A DNA stretch of 64,000 nt. It comes from Omphalotus guepiniiformis (Eukaryota > Basidiomycota > Agaricomycetes > Agaricales > Omphalotaceae). Numbering within the stretch: position 1 is the first letter of the stretch; every line of letters starts with the position of its first letter. A program made the position numbers and the translations under genes. Of the stretch, positions 25,434-37,428 are shown piece by piece. Location of the stretch: contig JAQOOI010000075.1 in assembly GCA_028554645.1 (NCBI GenBank), forward strand, positions 558,001 to 622,000, in the 5' to 3' direction. Under the pieces are notes generated by a model. It was not told the origin of the DNA. It was given only the letters and a program-made list of their open reading frames with translations, and ran no database searches.

Positions 25434-25504
25434 TTCACCTCTCTGACTGGACCGCCAAACACCAAATCTTTACTCTTCCCATTAACTTTTACTTTTTACA
25501 CAAC

Positions 25505-26811
<1,307 letters not shown>

Positions 26812-27627
26812 TTTCCACATCTTTCTCGTTATTGAAAACGCTTAGATTGAATGCACGACGTCCAGTAATTTCCACACATCAATACATCTCTTTCTATTAG
26901 ACATCTAGTCCCCTGAGAAAGAGAAGAGTTTTCTTCCACCCGCCTCTCTTCCCTAATTAGGTACGGTCAGCACCGTCAACCCGTCCTCTACGACTGCTTT
27001 TCACGCCGCGCATGAACAATATTGAACACTTCGCCCTTGCGAGTTTCCACCGTGCTAGTTTCGCCAGTCGTTACCCTGCGCCATCCCTCTTTATCGGTTT
27101 CTTTGCATACCATCCCCTGTGTTGTGCTTCAAGTCCAGTCTTGTAAGGTACTGTACATACATACATACATACATATAGGTGTCTATCAGCATCCTCACGT
27201 TCTTCTCTGGATTCCCTGTTTGCATCTTTCTCTTTCATTTCCTTAACACCTTGCCTTTCACACGTATCTTTTGCTTACGGACAGGAAGTATAAGAATAAG
27301 AAGAAAATAAAATTTGTTATCCATCTAGTACTCATTCGTGCACGCTGGCAGCATAGGGCTAATGCGTAATGGGTAGATGCTCACCATTTTGGATTGAGGA
27401 AATTGTAGTATCTTCACTAGAAGAAGAGTTCGTCCCGACCTGCAGCCTCGCTTGACCTGCAAATATCGAAGACGTCTCACCAAATGTGCGGGTGACACTG
27501 GCAAACAGGACGGCAAAGATTCAGTGAAGGCATGATTTTATCATATATTTACTGCGATGTATAAACAATCAGAACTACATCGCTGATGATTGTACCCTCC
27601 ACTCCGAACACAAGAACGCAAAGCAAA
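26812..27627. other. Convergent intergenic region with a TACA microsatellite
   Basis: About 815 nt between the PP2A stop and the homeodomain-gene stop, largely pyrimidine-rich on the plus strand. Apart from the short TACA repeat I see no gene, and the small open frames look random. Confidence 0.4.
27154..27175 (+). repeat. (TACA)5 microsatellite
   Basis: Five tandem TACA units followed by TA, in the intergenic region downstream of PP2A. A simple sequence repeat with no coding context. Confidence 0.85.
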
Positions 27628-29108
27628 TCAATCCCAGCGATAGCCCAGCCGTGACAAGAACACTAAGCCCATTGAAGCCTGAAAAGGATCGGTTTCCACC
27701 AACTTTTCATCAAGCAATCTGTCTAGAACTGCGTCGAAATCCGGAAAGACCGCCGTACAGTCGTTCTCTGCAGGTCGGAGTAACTCATCTAAAACTCGCA
27801 GGTGCTTGAGAGGACAAAGACTTGGATCAAGGGGATCTGCAACCCGTTCGGAGTGTTTGACTGGATATGAACTAGAATGTGACAACTGAGGAGGAGGAAC
27901 AAGACGATGCTGAGTCGGATTGCTGGAGCGAGAGCCCGAGGAAACGATGTCGTGATATTCGCGATTGTGGGAAGAGTTTTGCTGCTGATAGGATCGAGAT
28001 ACCTGAGGCATCTCAAGTCGGAATGCAATGTCAGCATACGGATCAATGCGCCAAGCAAAGGTGCTTACAGTATTGGGAGTGTTGATATTTGAAGGAAACA
28101 CTTGAGGAGAGACTAAAGTGTACGGCTGAGAAACAGGAAGAGATGGGTATTGCATAGCTGGCGGAAAGTCTTGCGATGCGAAGGGCACGACGCTGCTAGA
28201 GCTCGGATACATCGGAAGAGAGGTCGGGAGAGATTCTGAAATTGACGTCTGCTTGATCCTAGGACGCTTGGTGTCGGGAAGATTAGGCGTATGATGGATG
28301 AATTGGGCATCAGGGTACGACCGTTTTTTCTGACTTTGGCTTGCGTCGTTCCACGTAGAAGCATGATGTTGACGTTTTGGGGAAGCTTCATCAAGTGCAG
28401 CAATGTTAGCAAGATCCTGGAAGAGCGCACTCGCACGAGAGTTGCGAGAATTAAAAGGAGCAACTTGAAAATGCAGAAGTTGTCTCTGAGATGAGATATT
28501 AGCTGCTTGATTTGAGAGGAAAGGTTCTGTATGCTCGTGCTTCGGTACAGTGACGTTGAAGGAAGTTGGAAACACGATTTGAGTGGGCGACTGAATCTTG
28601 ACGGAGGTATTATACTTTGATGTTAATGGTGCAGGAGGTGGAGTTGTTGCGGCTGGTGATCCAGGTGGTATTACGCTGTCACCAATTTCTGCTTTCACAA
28701 TGACAAGAGCGTTGTTCGCCTTGGGCTTCTTCTTTGAATTTTTGGACTTTCTTTTGGGCTTGGATTCCTCCGCAGCGCTACCCTCACGGGCCTCACCCTC
28801 TGCCGATTCCATCGTATGTGTTGTATGTGTTTCTGTTTTCACTTTCGTTTTCTCTTCCTTCTTCCTAAACCTTCTGAACCAGTTCACGATCCATTTCTCC
28901 GCTCTGGAACGGAGGTCAGCTTGGGAGTTATCAGAAGCAGATGACCTACAAGCCAGTCTCAGCATGCAATTGCCGAAGAACATCACAGTCGGGCAGACCA
29001 GATGTGCGCGAGTAGGCCTCTTGAAGAATTTCGACTTGTTTCTTGTTTGCTCTGACAACGATTCTAGCGATAGGGGGTCCGTCTAGCTGAACGATACCGT
29101 TGTTCATG
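27628..29108 (-). CDS. Homeodomain-like putative transcription factor with divergent recognition helix
   Basis: Starts MNNGIVQLDGPPIARIVVRA. Residues ~15-70 fit a homeodomain: the helix 1 pattern ANKKQVEILQEAYSRT shows the Q-x3-L-x3-F/Y spacing, helix 2 is VLRQLHAETGL, and after one intron helix 3 reads AEKWIVNWFRRFRKKEEK. The W-F pair of the recognition helix is present, but the residue expected to be the invariant Asn is Arg. A basic cluster (ESKPKRKSKNSKKKPK) follows as a likely nuclear signal. About 370 mostly disordered residues then end in a helical tail (VFPDFDAVLDRLLDEKLVET). Only one exon join is needed. No partner HD gene or mitochondrial intermediate peptidase lies nearby, so this is not an obvious mating-type locus. 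It shares a 153-nt promoter with proline iminopeptidase. Confidence 0.75.
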
Positions 29109-29261
29109 TGAGACTTCGCGTCAATGCACAAGATCGCGACGGTTGTGACAGAACCAGGTGACTAGCGTGACTGCTGGCCGGCAAGAACCGGACCGCCAGC
29201 CGCGGCGAGGGGTCGGGTTTCCGAAACCGCATTCCTCTTCAAGACCTCAACAACCGCAACG

Positions 29262-31132
29262 ATGTATCCTGAAATAAAGCCATACCACACCTCAACCTTG
29301 AAAGTGTCTGATATACACACTCTTTAGTAAGTGATCCATCCATATATACCATATCGACCTGGATCCTGATCCTCTACAGTTACGAAATTTCAGGGAGTAA
29401 GGATGGCGCACCTGGTGAGTAGATCTTCTGTATTCAACTTCAAGTTGACATCTTATCTCTGAAATAGTCATCTTTCTACACGGTGCTTATCCTCCAAATC
29501 TTCACGCTCGTGCTGTTGACCTAACATATACTCCAGGTGGTCCTGGTGGAGGTTGTGATGAACAGGATCGCTGCTTTTTTAGCCCCCACAAGTATAAGGT
29601 GTGTTCCGCCACATAGCGTGACTCCTGAGATCATACTAATTCACTGGCAAGATAATCCTCTTGGACCAACGGGGGTCCGGCAAGTCGACACCGTAAGTAA
29701 GATATTTATCTGGATCATCTTGACCCAACAGTGTAACAGAACAGCTTGCTTGGAGGAGAATACTACATGGGACCTCGTGAAGGATATAGAGAAGTTACGG
29801 GAAGAACTGAAGATCGAGACATGGCACGTCTTCGGTGGCTCATGGGTAGACGGCTCGATGTATTCTCGTTGTTTGCTTTCTGATGGTTCGACAGGGTTCG
29901 ACGCTATCCTTGGCTTACGCTCAAGTACTGTCGCAGAGCTACTCTCAAATTATATACCAACTGAACCGTTTTTCAGTCCCATCCCGATAGAGTCAAAAGC
30001 CTGGTGCTAAGGTCGCGATTCTTCAAACTCGTATCCTCATATTTACTGAGCGTGCTCTCTATTTTTCACGCAGAGGGATATTTACGTTGAGGAAGAGGTT
30101 CGTGATGTTGCCTATTGCCCCGCAGATCGATCAAGTTCATGTCCGCCTCTTCAGTGAATTGAACTTCTTCTATCAAGATGGTGCCTCCCATCTATTCCCA
30201 GAAGCGTGGTAGGTCGCTTATCTACTGGTCGAAGCATGGGTCATCAGTGACATCACAACCAGGGAAGAATTCATTGCTCCTATCCCGGAAGCTGAGCGAC
30301 ACGATATAATTCTGGCATACCACGCTCAACTTAATTCTGTCGACGAGGCGACTAGGATCCAGGCCGCCAAGGCATGGTCCAAGTGGGAGTGCGTGATTCT
30401 TTAATCTGTGATTATTCATTCGTCCTGATTTTCGTTTTCAGAATGGCCACTTCCAAGCTCTACGTCGATCCGTCGCATATTGCAAGAGCAGAGGATGATG
30501 AGTTCGCCAAGTGAGCGGGAATGCACCTTCCTGGTTCTCTTGAACAAAAAAGGAAAAGATATCTAAACCTAGCGACATTAGTGCCTTTGCTCGAATTGAG
30601 AATCATTATTTCGTCAATGATGTAGGTGTTGTTGTCTCGTGGATTTGTACGATCACTCATCACGATATTTAGGGTTTTATGAGAGATGGACAGCTTTTGG
30701 AGTCGCAGGAGATTGACAAGATGTTAGCTTGCATGTTTCTGGAATGCTGTTTACCTCTAATATTTCCTCCAGTCGTCATATTCCTACGATTGTAGTTCAG
30801 GGGCGTTACGATGTCATTTGTCCGGTAAGATAATTTTTTCTTTTGCTTTGAAAGATGTTTGACGCTCGCAAACTTATGTAGGCAACCACTGCCTATGCTC
30901 TTAAGAAGGTCTGGCCTGAAATCACGCTACACATTGTTCCGGATGCAGGACAGTATGTGACTTCCAAGTGTTCGGGTCTGCATTTGCTCAATGATCCTTT
31001 CCATTAGCTCTTCTCGGGAAACAGGAATTGCGAAATTACTAGTGGATGTAAGTCGGAAGGCTTCATCGTGAAAGTACTTGTACTAATGTGATGTGACGAT
31101 CATAGGCCACCAACAAGTTTGCTGATTTGTGA
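29262..31132 (+). CDS. Proline iminopeptidase (alpha/beta hydrolase, family S33)
   Basis: Releases N-terminal proline from peptides. Over about twelve small exons the protein reads MYPEIKPYHTSTLKVSDIHT, YYEISGSKDGAP, the oxyanion loop HGGPGGGCDEQDRCFFSPHK, LLDQRGSGKSTPTACLEENT, TTWDLVKDIEKLREEL, the nucleophile elbow VFGGSWGSTLSLAYAQ, SHPDRVKSLVLRGIFTLRK, FFYQDGASHLFPEAWEEFIA, the catalytic Asp region VVQGRYDVICPATTAYALKK, and the catalytic His in LHIVPDAGHSSRETGIAKLL. It ends VDATNKFADL-stop. All three catalytic residues (Ser in GGSWGS, Asp, His) are present and the length is normal. The soluble sequence without a signal suggests cytosol. Confidence 0.93.
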
Positions 31133-31458
31133 TTCCGTCAAGAAACCGTAGATGGAGAATGCACTAAACCGATAAGATATACCTTACGTCTATGTCTGAA
31201 CAATTAAATCTATATACTGAACTGTCAGAGCTGAAAAAACGTTGAAAATTGCGACAGGGACACGTCAATGCCAAGTGTTTTTCAGTGACCTACTCTCGAT
31301 AAAGCACCTTGTCCGAAGATCGCTTGCATGCCAACAGGCTCGGCATCGGTCAGAGCTCTCGCGAATACAGTGATATTTACAAGCTTCTAATAGACATATT
31401 CGATCATGTATCTCCTCCTTTGTAGGCCACAATGAGCAACGGAAGTCATTGACCTTAA
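31133..31458. other. Convergent 3' region, nothing else seen
   Basis: About 325 AT-rich nt between converging stop codons of proline iminopeptidase and the HD-domain gene. Presumably 3' UTRs; I see no gene. Confidence 0.4.
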
Positions 31459-32573
31459 TCACAACTCACTAGAATCTGTGGTTCTGTTTGTAATTTGCGA
31501 ATTCTTGAAAAGACGATCTCTTTCGTCCAAAAGATCCTGCCCCCATGTTTGAACCTCAGGATGTCGGATGTGTGGGAGAGAACTATCAAAGAAAGGCTGC
31601 AGTGTCGGGGTATTGCGATCGCGTTCGTATTCCAGAGCTGTAGAAACAAAAGTAAGGATGATTGAAGGTATATAAATGAATGAATCTGCCTTGCGCGGCC
31701 ATCTCGAAACGATCAAGATCTAAGGCAAGGTCAAACAGACATATTGGAATGCGAAGCTAGAGGTGAGTGACCTTTGACGAATTGTGATTCAGGAGTCTGA
31801 CGCTCCTCGTATTCCTAGCAAACGGTCAAGGACTTTGGGCACATATTTATGACATCAAACCACGCACCTTCCATAGAGCTTCAATTCTTTGTGCAACAGG
31901 GCTGTTGTGTAGCATTTCACGCACGAAATTATGCATAGCTTCCTGTAACTCAGTCACTCAGTAGCTAGTAGCACTTGAAAGCTGCGGCGCGACCTGTTCA
32001 AGCCGTTGTTTATCTGCCTGGGTGATTCCATCACTGGGTGCGATATCCCCAACTAAAAGAACATTGGCGATCACTTATTCACCGCCTGTTAATGACCCAT
32101 TACCTTGAGCCTCAGCAAGATCGTGCACAATACAAAGCATTACACATCTCATGATGCATTCACGTCGGTCAGCGAGCACTCGTTGATATCAATATTCTTA
32201 CTTTGCAATGTCAAGTTTGGTGTCGGAACAGCACATAGCCAGAACTGCCATTCGATACATGTGGTCGGCGATACTAGCGTAACTCGAGTTTAGAAGTGCG
32301 ATGCATAGACAGCAAGTAAAAAAGACCTTTCTGGATTCGGGATCTGGGGTGCGGGGTAGATCAATACAAATTTATCAAACCGCAATCATGAATTCACTGA
32401 GTTACTTTGTTGTTGACCCATCCTGTGCGTTTCTGAGTCTGTTTACAAGGCGGTAAAAAGTAATGTTGTTGATATTGAGACGGCAAGCCAACCTTTAGTC
32501 TCTCTATTATATGAAAGAAGGCCAGCCTATCGACTGAAGCATTTCCTGTGGCGGAGTATAGAGAATGGTCCAT
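31459..32573 (-). CDS. HD-domain phosphohydrolase, HDDC2/YfbR-type 5'-deoxynucleotidase
   Basis: Exons give MDHSLYSATGNASVDRLAFF, HIIERLK/KRTGWVNNK, IPNPESIADHMYRMAVLAMC (first metal-binding His), CVMLCIVHDLAEAQ with the HD pair, VGDIAPSDGIT, and a late DLDRFEMAAQALEYERDRNT with the last metal ligand Asp. The C-terminus contains HPEVQTWGQDLLDERDRLFK and ends soon after. This order matches human HDDC2 and bacterial YfbR, which remove phosphate from deoxynucleoside 5'-monophosphates. About eight short introns. The start Met at 32571-32573 is chosen for its position just ahead of the conserved core; the exact N-terminus is less certain. Confidence 0.87.
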
Positions 32574-32844
32574 CCACACAACAATGCGCCCCAAGACAAG
32601 AGGTGTTTGTATCTGAAAAAGGAAAAACAATGTGGCTAAAGCCCAAGCCAAATAAACATCAACAGTCGCGTGCAAGGGTTGTTCAAGGTCAATCGAGGTC
32701 TGTTTAAATTCTATTATTCCTTCATTTCTCTTACTCCCATTTACTCGCGCGAGATATTGCTCCTTCATCTTCTCATTTTATCGCAGAACGTGCTTTTTAC
32801 TTGCTGTGGCCTCGTGTCTGTGTAATAACTCATCCCACAAGCAC

Positions 32845-35807
32845 ATGTCATTCGCAGGCACACCGCTAGGTCAAGGCAGACGTCTCGATCACAACACTTT
32901 TCTAGGAAAACCCCCGTCCAACGGAAATAGACCCACAAGCCCTCAGCGTATCGCTCCAACATCCTACTCCTACGGGTCAGTTCTGTTTTTCTTTCTTGCT
33001 ATAAATTATGTTCTTACTATCTGGCAACCATGACATGTTCCATGTTAGCGCCCCTGCTCTTGGATCTCGATCACCACCACGACCGAAACCATCTTCACAT
33101 AGCTCTACAGCCGATCATAACAACGACGACAACGCTCTAGCCCGGTTCGCCAGAATTAAACAACAACAACAGTCCGGTTCAAGTTCTTCTCTTAACCCAG
33201 AAAGGTGGAGTGTGCGCGACACCACTGTTGTAACTGCTTCTGCGATACATCAGGCTGCTTTGAACTCTGAGATGCAATCTCACAATCCTAATTCCGCTTG
33301 GGCTTCAGGCTCTCGCCCACACACCAATGTGCCCCGAAGCACGTCCGTTGAATACGAATCGCAGTCTCAAACAACAAGCAACCGCCGTCTCAACGCCCCT
33401 CCTAGTCGATTAGGTTCTCGTTCGAAACCTTTGAACAAAGCGTCGGCTTCGATGAAGAGCATAGTTCCTGATTCCGAAGGAGACGAGTCGCAGGTTGATC
33501 AAAATAGCCGGGCGAAAAGTCCTCTCTTGGAACAAGTGAGGGATCTTGCCCAGTTTGCGCTAGAGAAGACGAGCTTCTACGTGCGCGAACGTTCTCGGGA
33601 ACCCGAGAACATGAGCTACGACTACTCTGCCGAGGAGCGCGAGTATCAGAGATCAGCAGGCAATCTCTCCGCTAATGGGTCCAAGCGAATCAATCCCGTC
33701 CAACGAAAGAATCGAATGTCTGTAGACAATAAAGCGTACAAGCCCAGCAAGGCTTCGGAGGACGAAGATGATGATGATGACTTTTCGGATGATGGGAAAA
33801 AAAGGCGACGGAAGAAGAAGAAAGACGGTCCTATGGGTGGACCGCTGACATCCCTCCCTGTAGTGGGACAGGAAAGACGGAGGAAGAAGAGGGCGAAGGG
33901 ATCAAAAGGCAATGTGGGAGGAGCAGAGGAAGACGAAAGTGAAAGCGAAGATGCACAAGACAGGGTATGTTATATCATATCTAGCATTTGCTAGTTCTTC
34001 TCCTGGTTGACATTTACTGCGATAGTCTGCTCCCGAACGAGCTTCAGCCTCTAGAAACTCTGCACCGCCATCTCGACCACAATCACGGCATGGCTCTGTT
34101 CAACCCACATTTCCCGACAGTTCTGCAAATCTCACTGGTCTCGAAGACATACCCGAAGATATTGAGGCACAGCAATCCCCAGACGAATCATACTCTTTTG
34201 AAGAACATTCATCTTCATCCGTGCTGCCTTCCCGTAACGGCATAGGCGGAAAACTGGGCTCACTCGTGTTCTCCTTTTTCAGTCTGTGCATGACTGTCAG
34301 TTCCACTGTATTCCATATAATTGGGAAACTTTTAGGACTTGTCATAGATACCCTAATACTTCGGCCATGTAGATGGATAGCGAAGATTAATCCGCAATCG
34401 ATGACTACCGGTTTCCGGTACTTCATTATTGCTTTGACGGTTGTGTCTGCGGGATGGGTACTCCGGGAGCCGCTTCAAGGCATGACGCCCCCGTGGTCTT
34501 CATCGGGCACGAAGTATACTGCGCCTGAAATTCCGGTGGAGAACGTGGCCGAGCTCAATGCCCGGCTGCGAGCAATCGAGGCTGCGCTCTCTGGGCTGGC
34601 ATTAGAGAGCGAGCAATCTCGTGTACGCACAGAGAATGGAGAAAGGAGTCGGGTCGAATTGCTGGGCCGTCTAGGTGCTCTGGAGGGTACGGTCAAGAAA
34701 GATTTGAGCGGGAGGGTAAAGGAAGTCGAGTTGGCAGTTGGCGAAAAGGAAGAAAAGGAAAAGAGGGCGTTGGGTGAGGTCAAGAAGGAGATGGAAGTAC
34801 TAAAGGAAGTCATCGACATACTACAGCAGCGGCCAAGTTCAGCACCTAGCGAAACACCGAGCAGTGACGAGGAGGCCCGGGCCAAGCTGAAGGCTTTAGA
34901 GGAAAGGGTCGGAACTGTTGAAAGCGGTGTCAAGGATGCTCTGGATCTGGGTAAACATGCAGCCAAGACTGGCGAAGCTCCCGCTTGGTGGAACAAAGTA
35001 TCAACAGGAAAGAAGGGATTGACGATCAAGTCTTCGGACGGCCAAGACGTCACTTCTCTCATCGGACACCTAGTGGAGGATGCTATCTCTGTCTATGGAA
35101 AGGACACTATTGCCCGCCCTGATTTCGCCTTGCACTCTAGCGGTGCGAGGGTCATCCCCTCCTTGACCAGCAACACATTCGAGATGCGTCCCCCCAACCT
35201 CCGTTCACAACTTGTTGGGATGCTTACCGGAAGTGGCCACTACATCGGCCTCCCCCCTGTCAATGCCCTACATCACGAGCTACATAATGGGCAATGTTGG
35301 CCTTTTGCTGGTCCGGAAGGACAACTTGGAGTTGCTTTGGCTGCTCCGATTTATGTCGAGCATATAACTATCGACCACGTAGCCAAAGAGGTTGCGTTTG
35401 ATATGCGAAGTGCACCGAGACAAATGGAAGTGTGGGGTATGGTTGAGGGTCGCGATAACATTCTCAAAGTGAGGGAATGGCTGCAGGAAAAGGAGAGAGT
35501 GAGGGAAGAGGCGCGCGAGAGAGGAGAGGAAGTCCCAGAAGAGGAATATCCCGCAACGCTACCCAGGAATCCGCTGTACATTCGGATTGCGGCGTTCACC
35601 TATAACATCCATGGACCGAAGAACATTCAGACTTTCCCGGTACTTCCAGAGATAGCGGCGCTAGGCGTTGACTTTGGGATTGTCGTTTTGAGGGTGCGAA
35701 ATAACTGGGGCAGGGACGAGTTCACCTGCCTGTACCGCATGCGGGTACATGGGCAGCGTATGGGAGATATACCTTTGCCATATCCTGAAGAGATGGTACA
35801 CGCATGA
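32845..35807 (+). CDS. SUN-domain nuclear envelope protein (Sad1/UNC-84 family)
   Basis: The N-terminal ~380 residues are polar and presumably nucleoplasmic, with an acidic run (EDEDDDDDFSDDGKKRRRKK) followed by basic clusters. A membrane region follows near residue 430-500 (LGSLVFSFFSLCMTVSSTVF and YFIIALTVVSAGWVL). Next is a coiled coil (VKEVELAVGEKEEKEKRALG). The C-terminus is a SUN domain: PDFALHSSGARVIPSLTSNT, CWPFAGPEGQLGVALAAPIY, VEHITIDHVAKEVAFDMRSA, PRQMEVWGMVEG, and late FPVLPEIAALGVDFGIVVLR. SUN proteins cross the inner nuclear membrane and bind KASH proteins in the perinuclear space, anchoring spindle pole bodies and telomeres. Introns: YSYG/APAL and QDR/SAPER. The domain order is normal. 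Confidence 0.93.
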
Positions 35808-36134
35808 TTAACGAAAATAACGATCCTTTCCCTTCTTTCCTCGTTTTAATTACAGCTTTCTTTATTGCTTTCTTTTTCTCTTGTTTATCTTCTCTGTCCG
35901 GTTGTTTAATTTTGCTTACTTACCAGTCGATCATTGGGCACTGATGTCATTTACTGCTACATAATCTATTCTCTCGCTGCTAAAGAAACTTGTATTATTT
36001 TGTTGCAACCCACTGTAGGAACTTGAAGATGATAGATTGTTGCCCAATAGTAGCCAATGTACATAGGAATTGAACTTGAAGAATTCAATGTATAAACTGA
36101 AGATTCTCAGAAGATGAGCGTCATGAAGTTGGTG

Positions 36135-36142
36135 TGACGTCA
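36135..36142. promoter_or_regulatory. CRE palindrome TGACGTCA
   Basis: Perfect 8-nt cAMP-response/ATF element, 104 nt upstream of the ATG at 36246 and 41 nt upstream of a TATAAA. ATF/CREB-type bZIP proteins bind this in fungi (Atf1, Sko1 type), often for stress responses. Binding here is inferred. Confidence 0.5.
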
Positions 36143-36182
36143 CTTCTGAGATCGGAAAACTCAGGCATTGACTCTGAGCAAG

Positions 36183-36188
36183 TATAAA
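36183..36188 (+). promoter_or_regulatory. TATA box
   Basis: TATAAA, 58 nt upstream of the 36246 start codon, in the usual fungal position. Confidence 0.5.
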
Positions 36189-36245
36189 ACCCAAAATGCC
36201 TTCTCCACTCCAACCAAATTACCCTTCTTATCTCTTCACCACACT

Positions 36246-37044
36246 ATGACCATTACTACCGTTCTCGCTGCAGGTTCGCGCTCTTTACGAGCATCTGCCG
36301 TTTCTGCTTCGCGTCTAGGTGCTTCAAGTTCCCCTAACTATATCACCACCAGGTTTAATCTTCTTTCTTGATTTCTGAGTGTGCACGGGCTGATGACGTA
36401 CATTAGGTTTAATTCCGGGTGCGCATTACTTTGGCATCTCACTTAATGAAGATTTATGTCTATGTAGCAGTACGATGCACGATAATGACCCCGAGGTACG
36501 CTAGACAAGTAAAGTCCGTATCAATGAGGCTCTGACCATCTCAATCTTCACAGGTGTTGGAGTTGGAAAAGCACCGGAATTTGAGCAATACCCAACACAG
36601 GACTTCAACTCCCCATGAACATGCCCCGGGATGGAACGAACACCTTGCCTCTGCTTCGGAAGCGTCCGTTAAGGTACCCCCCTCAATCCATGGGCATTAT
36701 GCAACGCGAATTAAAACATTTCTTAGGCCGATCGTGCAGAGGGGTCTCCTGCTGAATTGCAGAGTAAAACCATAAACTATATCAAAAACCGTCACAATCA
36801 CGAAGATAGTGCTCAACCCACAGAGGCACTTTATTCGAGGGAAGAAGTAGGCGGACCTCTAGGAGCAGCTGGAAAGAAAGATGAAACCGTGGTCAAGAAA
36901 AGTGTTCATGATGAGGTTATCGAGGTTGTCAAGGAGAAATCCTCGCCGACACCCAGTGAAGAGAGTGTCAGTACGCTTACAATGTTCCGAGCCTTCAGCG
37001 ACTAATATTTCTTGTAGGTGAAAGCCGACCGAGGCGAGATATGA
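36246..37044 (+). CDS. Small conserved hypothetical protein with mitochondrial-like N-terminus
   Basis: The first exon, MTITTVLAAGSRSLRASAVS and on, has Arg/Ser/Ala composition without acidic residues, like a mitochondrial presequence. Short exons follow (FNSG, STMHDNDPE, then VLELEKHRNLSNTQHRTSTP), and later HAPGWNEHLASASEASVKAD, AELQSKTINYIKNRHNHED and EEVGGPLGAAGKKDETVVKK. The last join (EES/VKADRGEI-stop, donor GTCAGTACG) is tentative. The GWNEHLASASEASVKAD block looks like a conserved fungal signature, but I do not know a function. CRE and TATA elements upstream suggest regulated, perhaps stress-induced, expression. Six or so exons; small exon ends are uncertain. Confidence 0.65.
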
Positions 37045-37428
37045 AGCTTGGGCGAGCGCTGCATGTCATTTTCATAAGAAGTTTTGACCTAACTGTATAC
37101 TATAGTATTCCTGTGGCACCTTTCATCTTGTATGTAGTTGGTTCAGTGTAATTTGTAGCCAATTTTGATGTCGCCTTAGTTTTGGACAAGTTGCGGGATC
37201 GACGCGTTATCGACTAACGTGGTTCCAGTTTTGCCGGAATAGCAGCTCAGGCACTGCTAACAACATTGCTCTTGGACGGCCATCATCAAGCTGAATGATG
37301 GATTTGATCTCAAAATCTTCGTCTAGCACTGCTTTCATTAGCGCCGCCGTGAAATAAATCCAAGCATTCTTTGCCTTCTTCATCTGTCTATTCTATCTGT
37401 CTTTACCCTAAAAGATTCAGGATTTTTC
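37045..37428. other. Intergenic, hydrolase promoter
   Basis: About 380 nt without coding features. It presumably carries the promoter of the following hydrolase gene. No clear TATA box or repeat. Confidence 0.35.

Larger units (their letters stand above)
35808..36245. other. Intergenic with promoter of the small conserved gene
   Basis: About 440 nt holding the SUN-gene 3' UTR and then a compact promoter: a CRE palindrome at 36135-36142, a TATA box at 36183-36188 and a short upstream reading frame from 36196. Confidence 0.5.

Noticed and set aside
28598..29086. 162-codon plus-strand frame with hydrophobic runs
   Set aside because: Antisense to the homeodomain gene; the hydrophobic stretches are the complement of its Lys/Glu-rich codons.
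27628..29108. Mating-type A locus
   Set aside because: Only one homeodomain gene is present, with no HD1/HD2 pair and no mitochondrial intermediate peptidase neighbour. The helix is not of the HD1 or HD2 kind.
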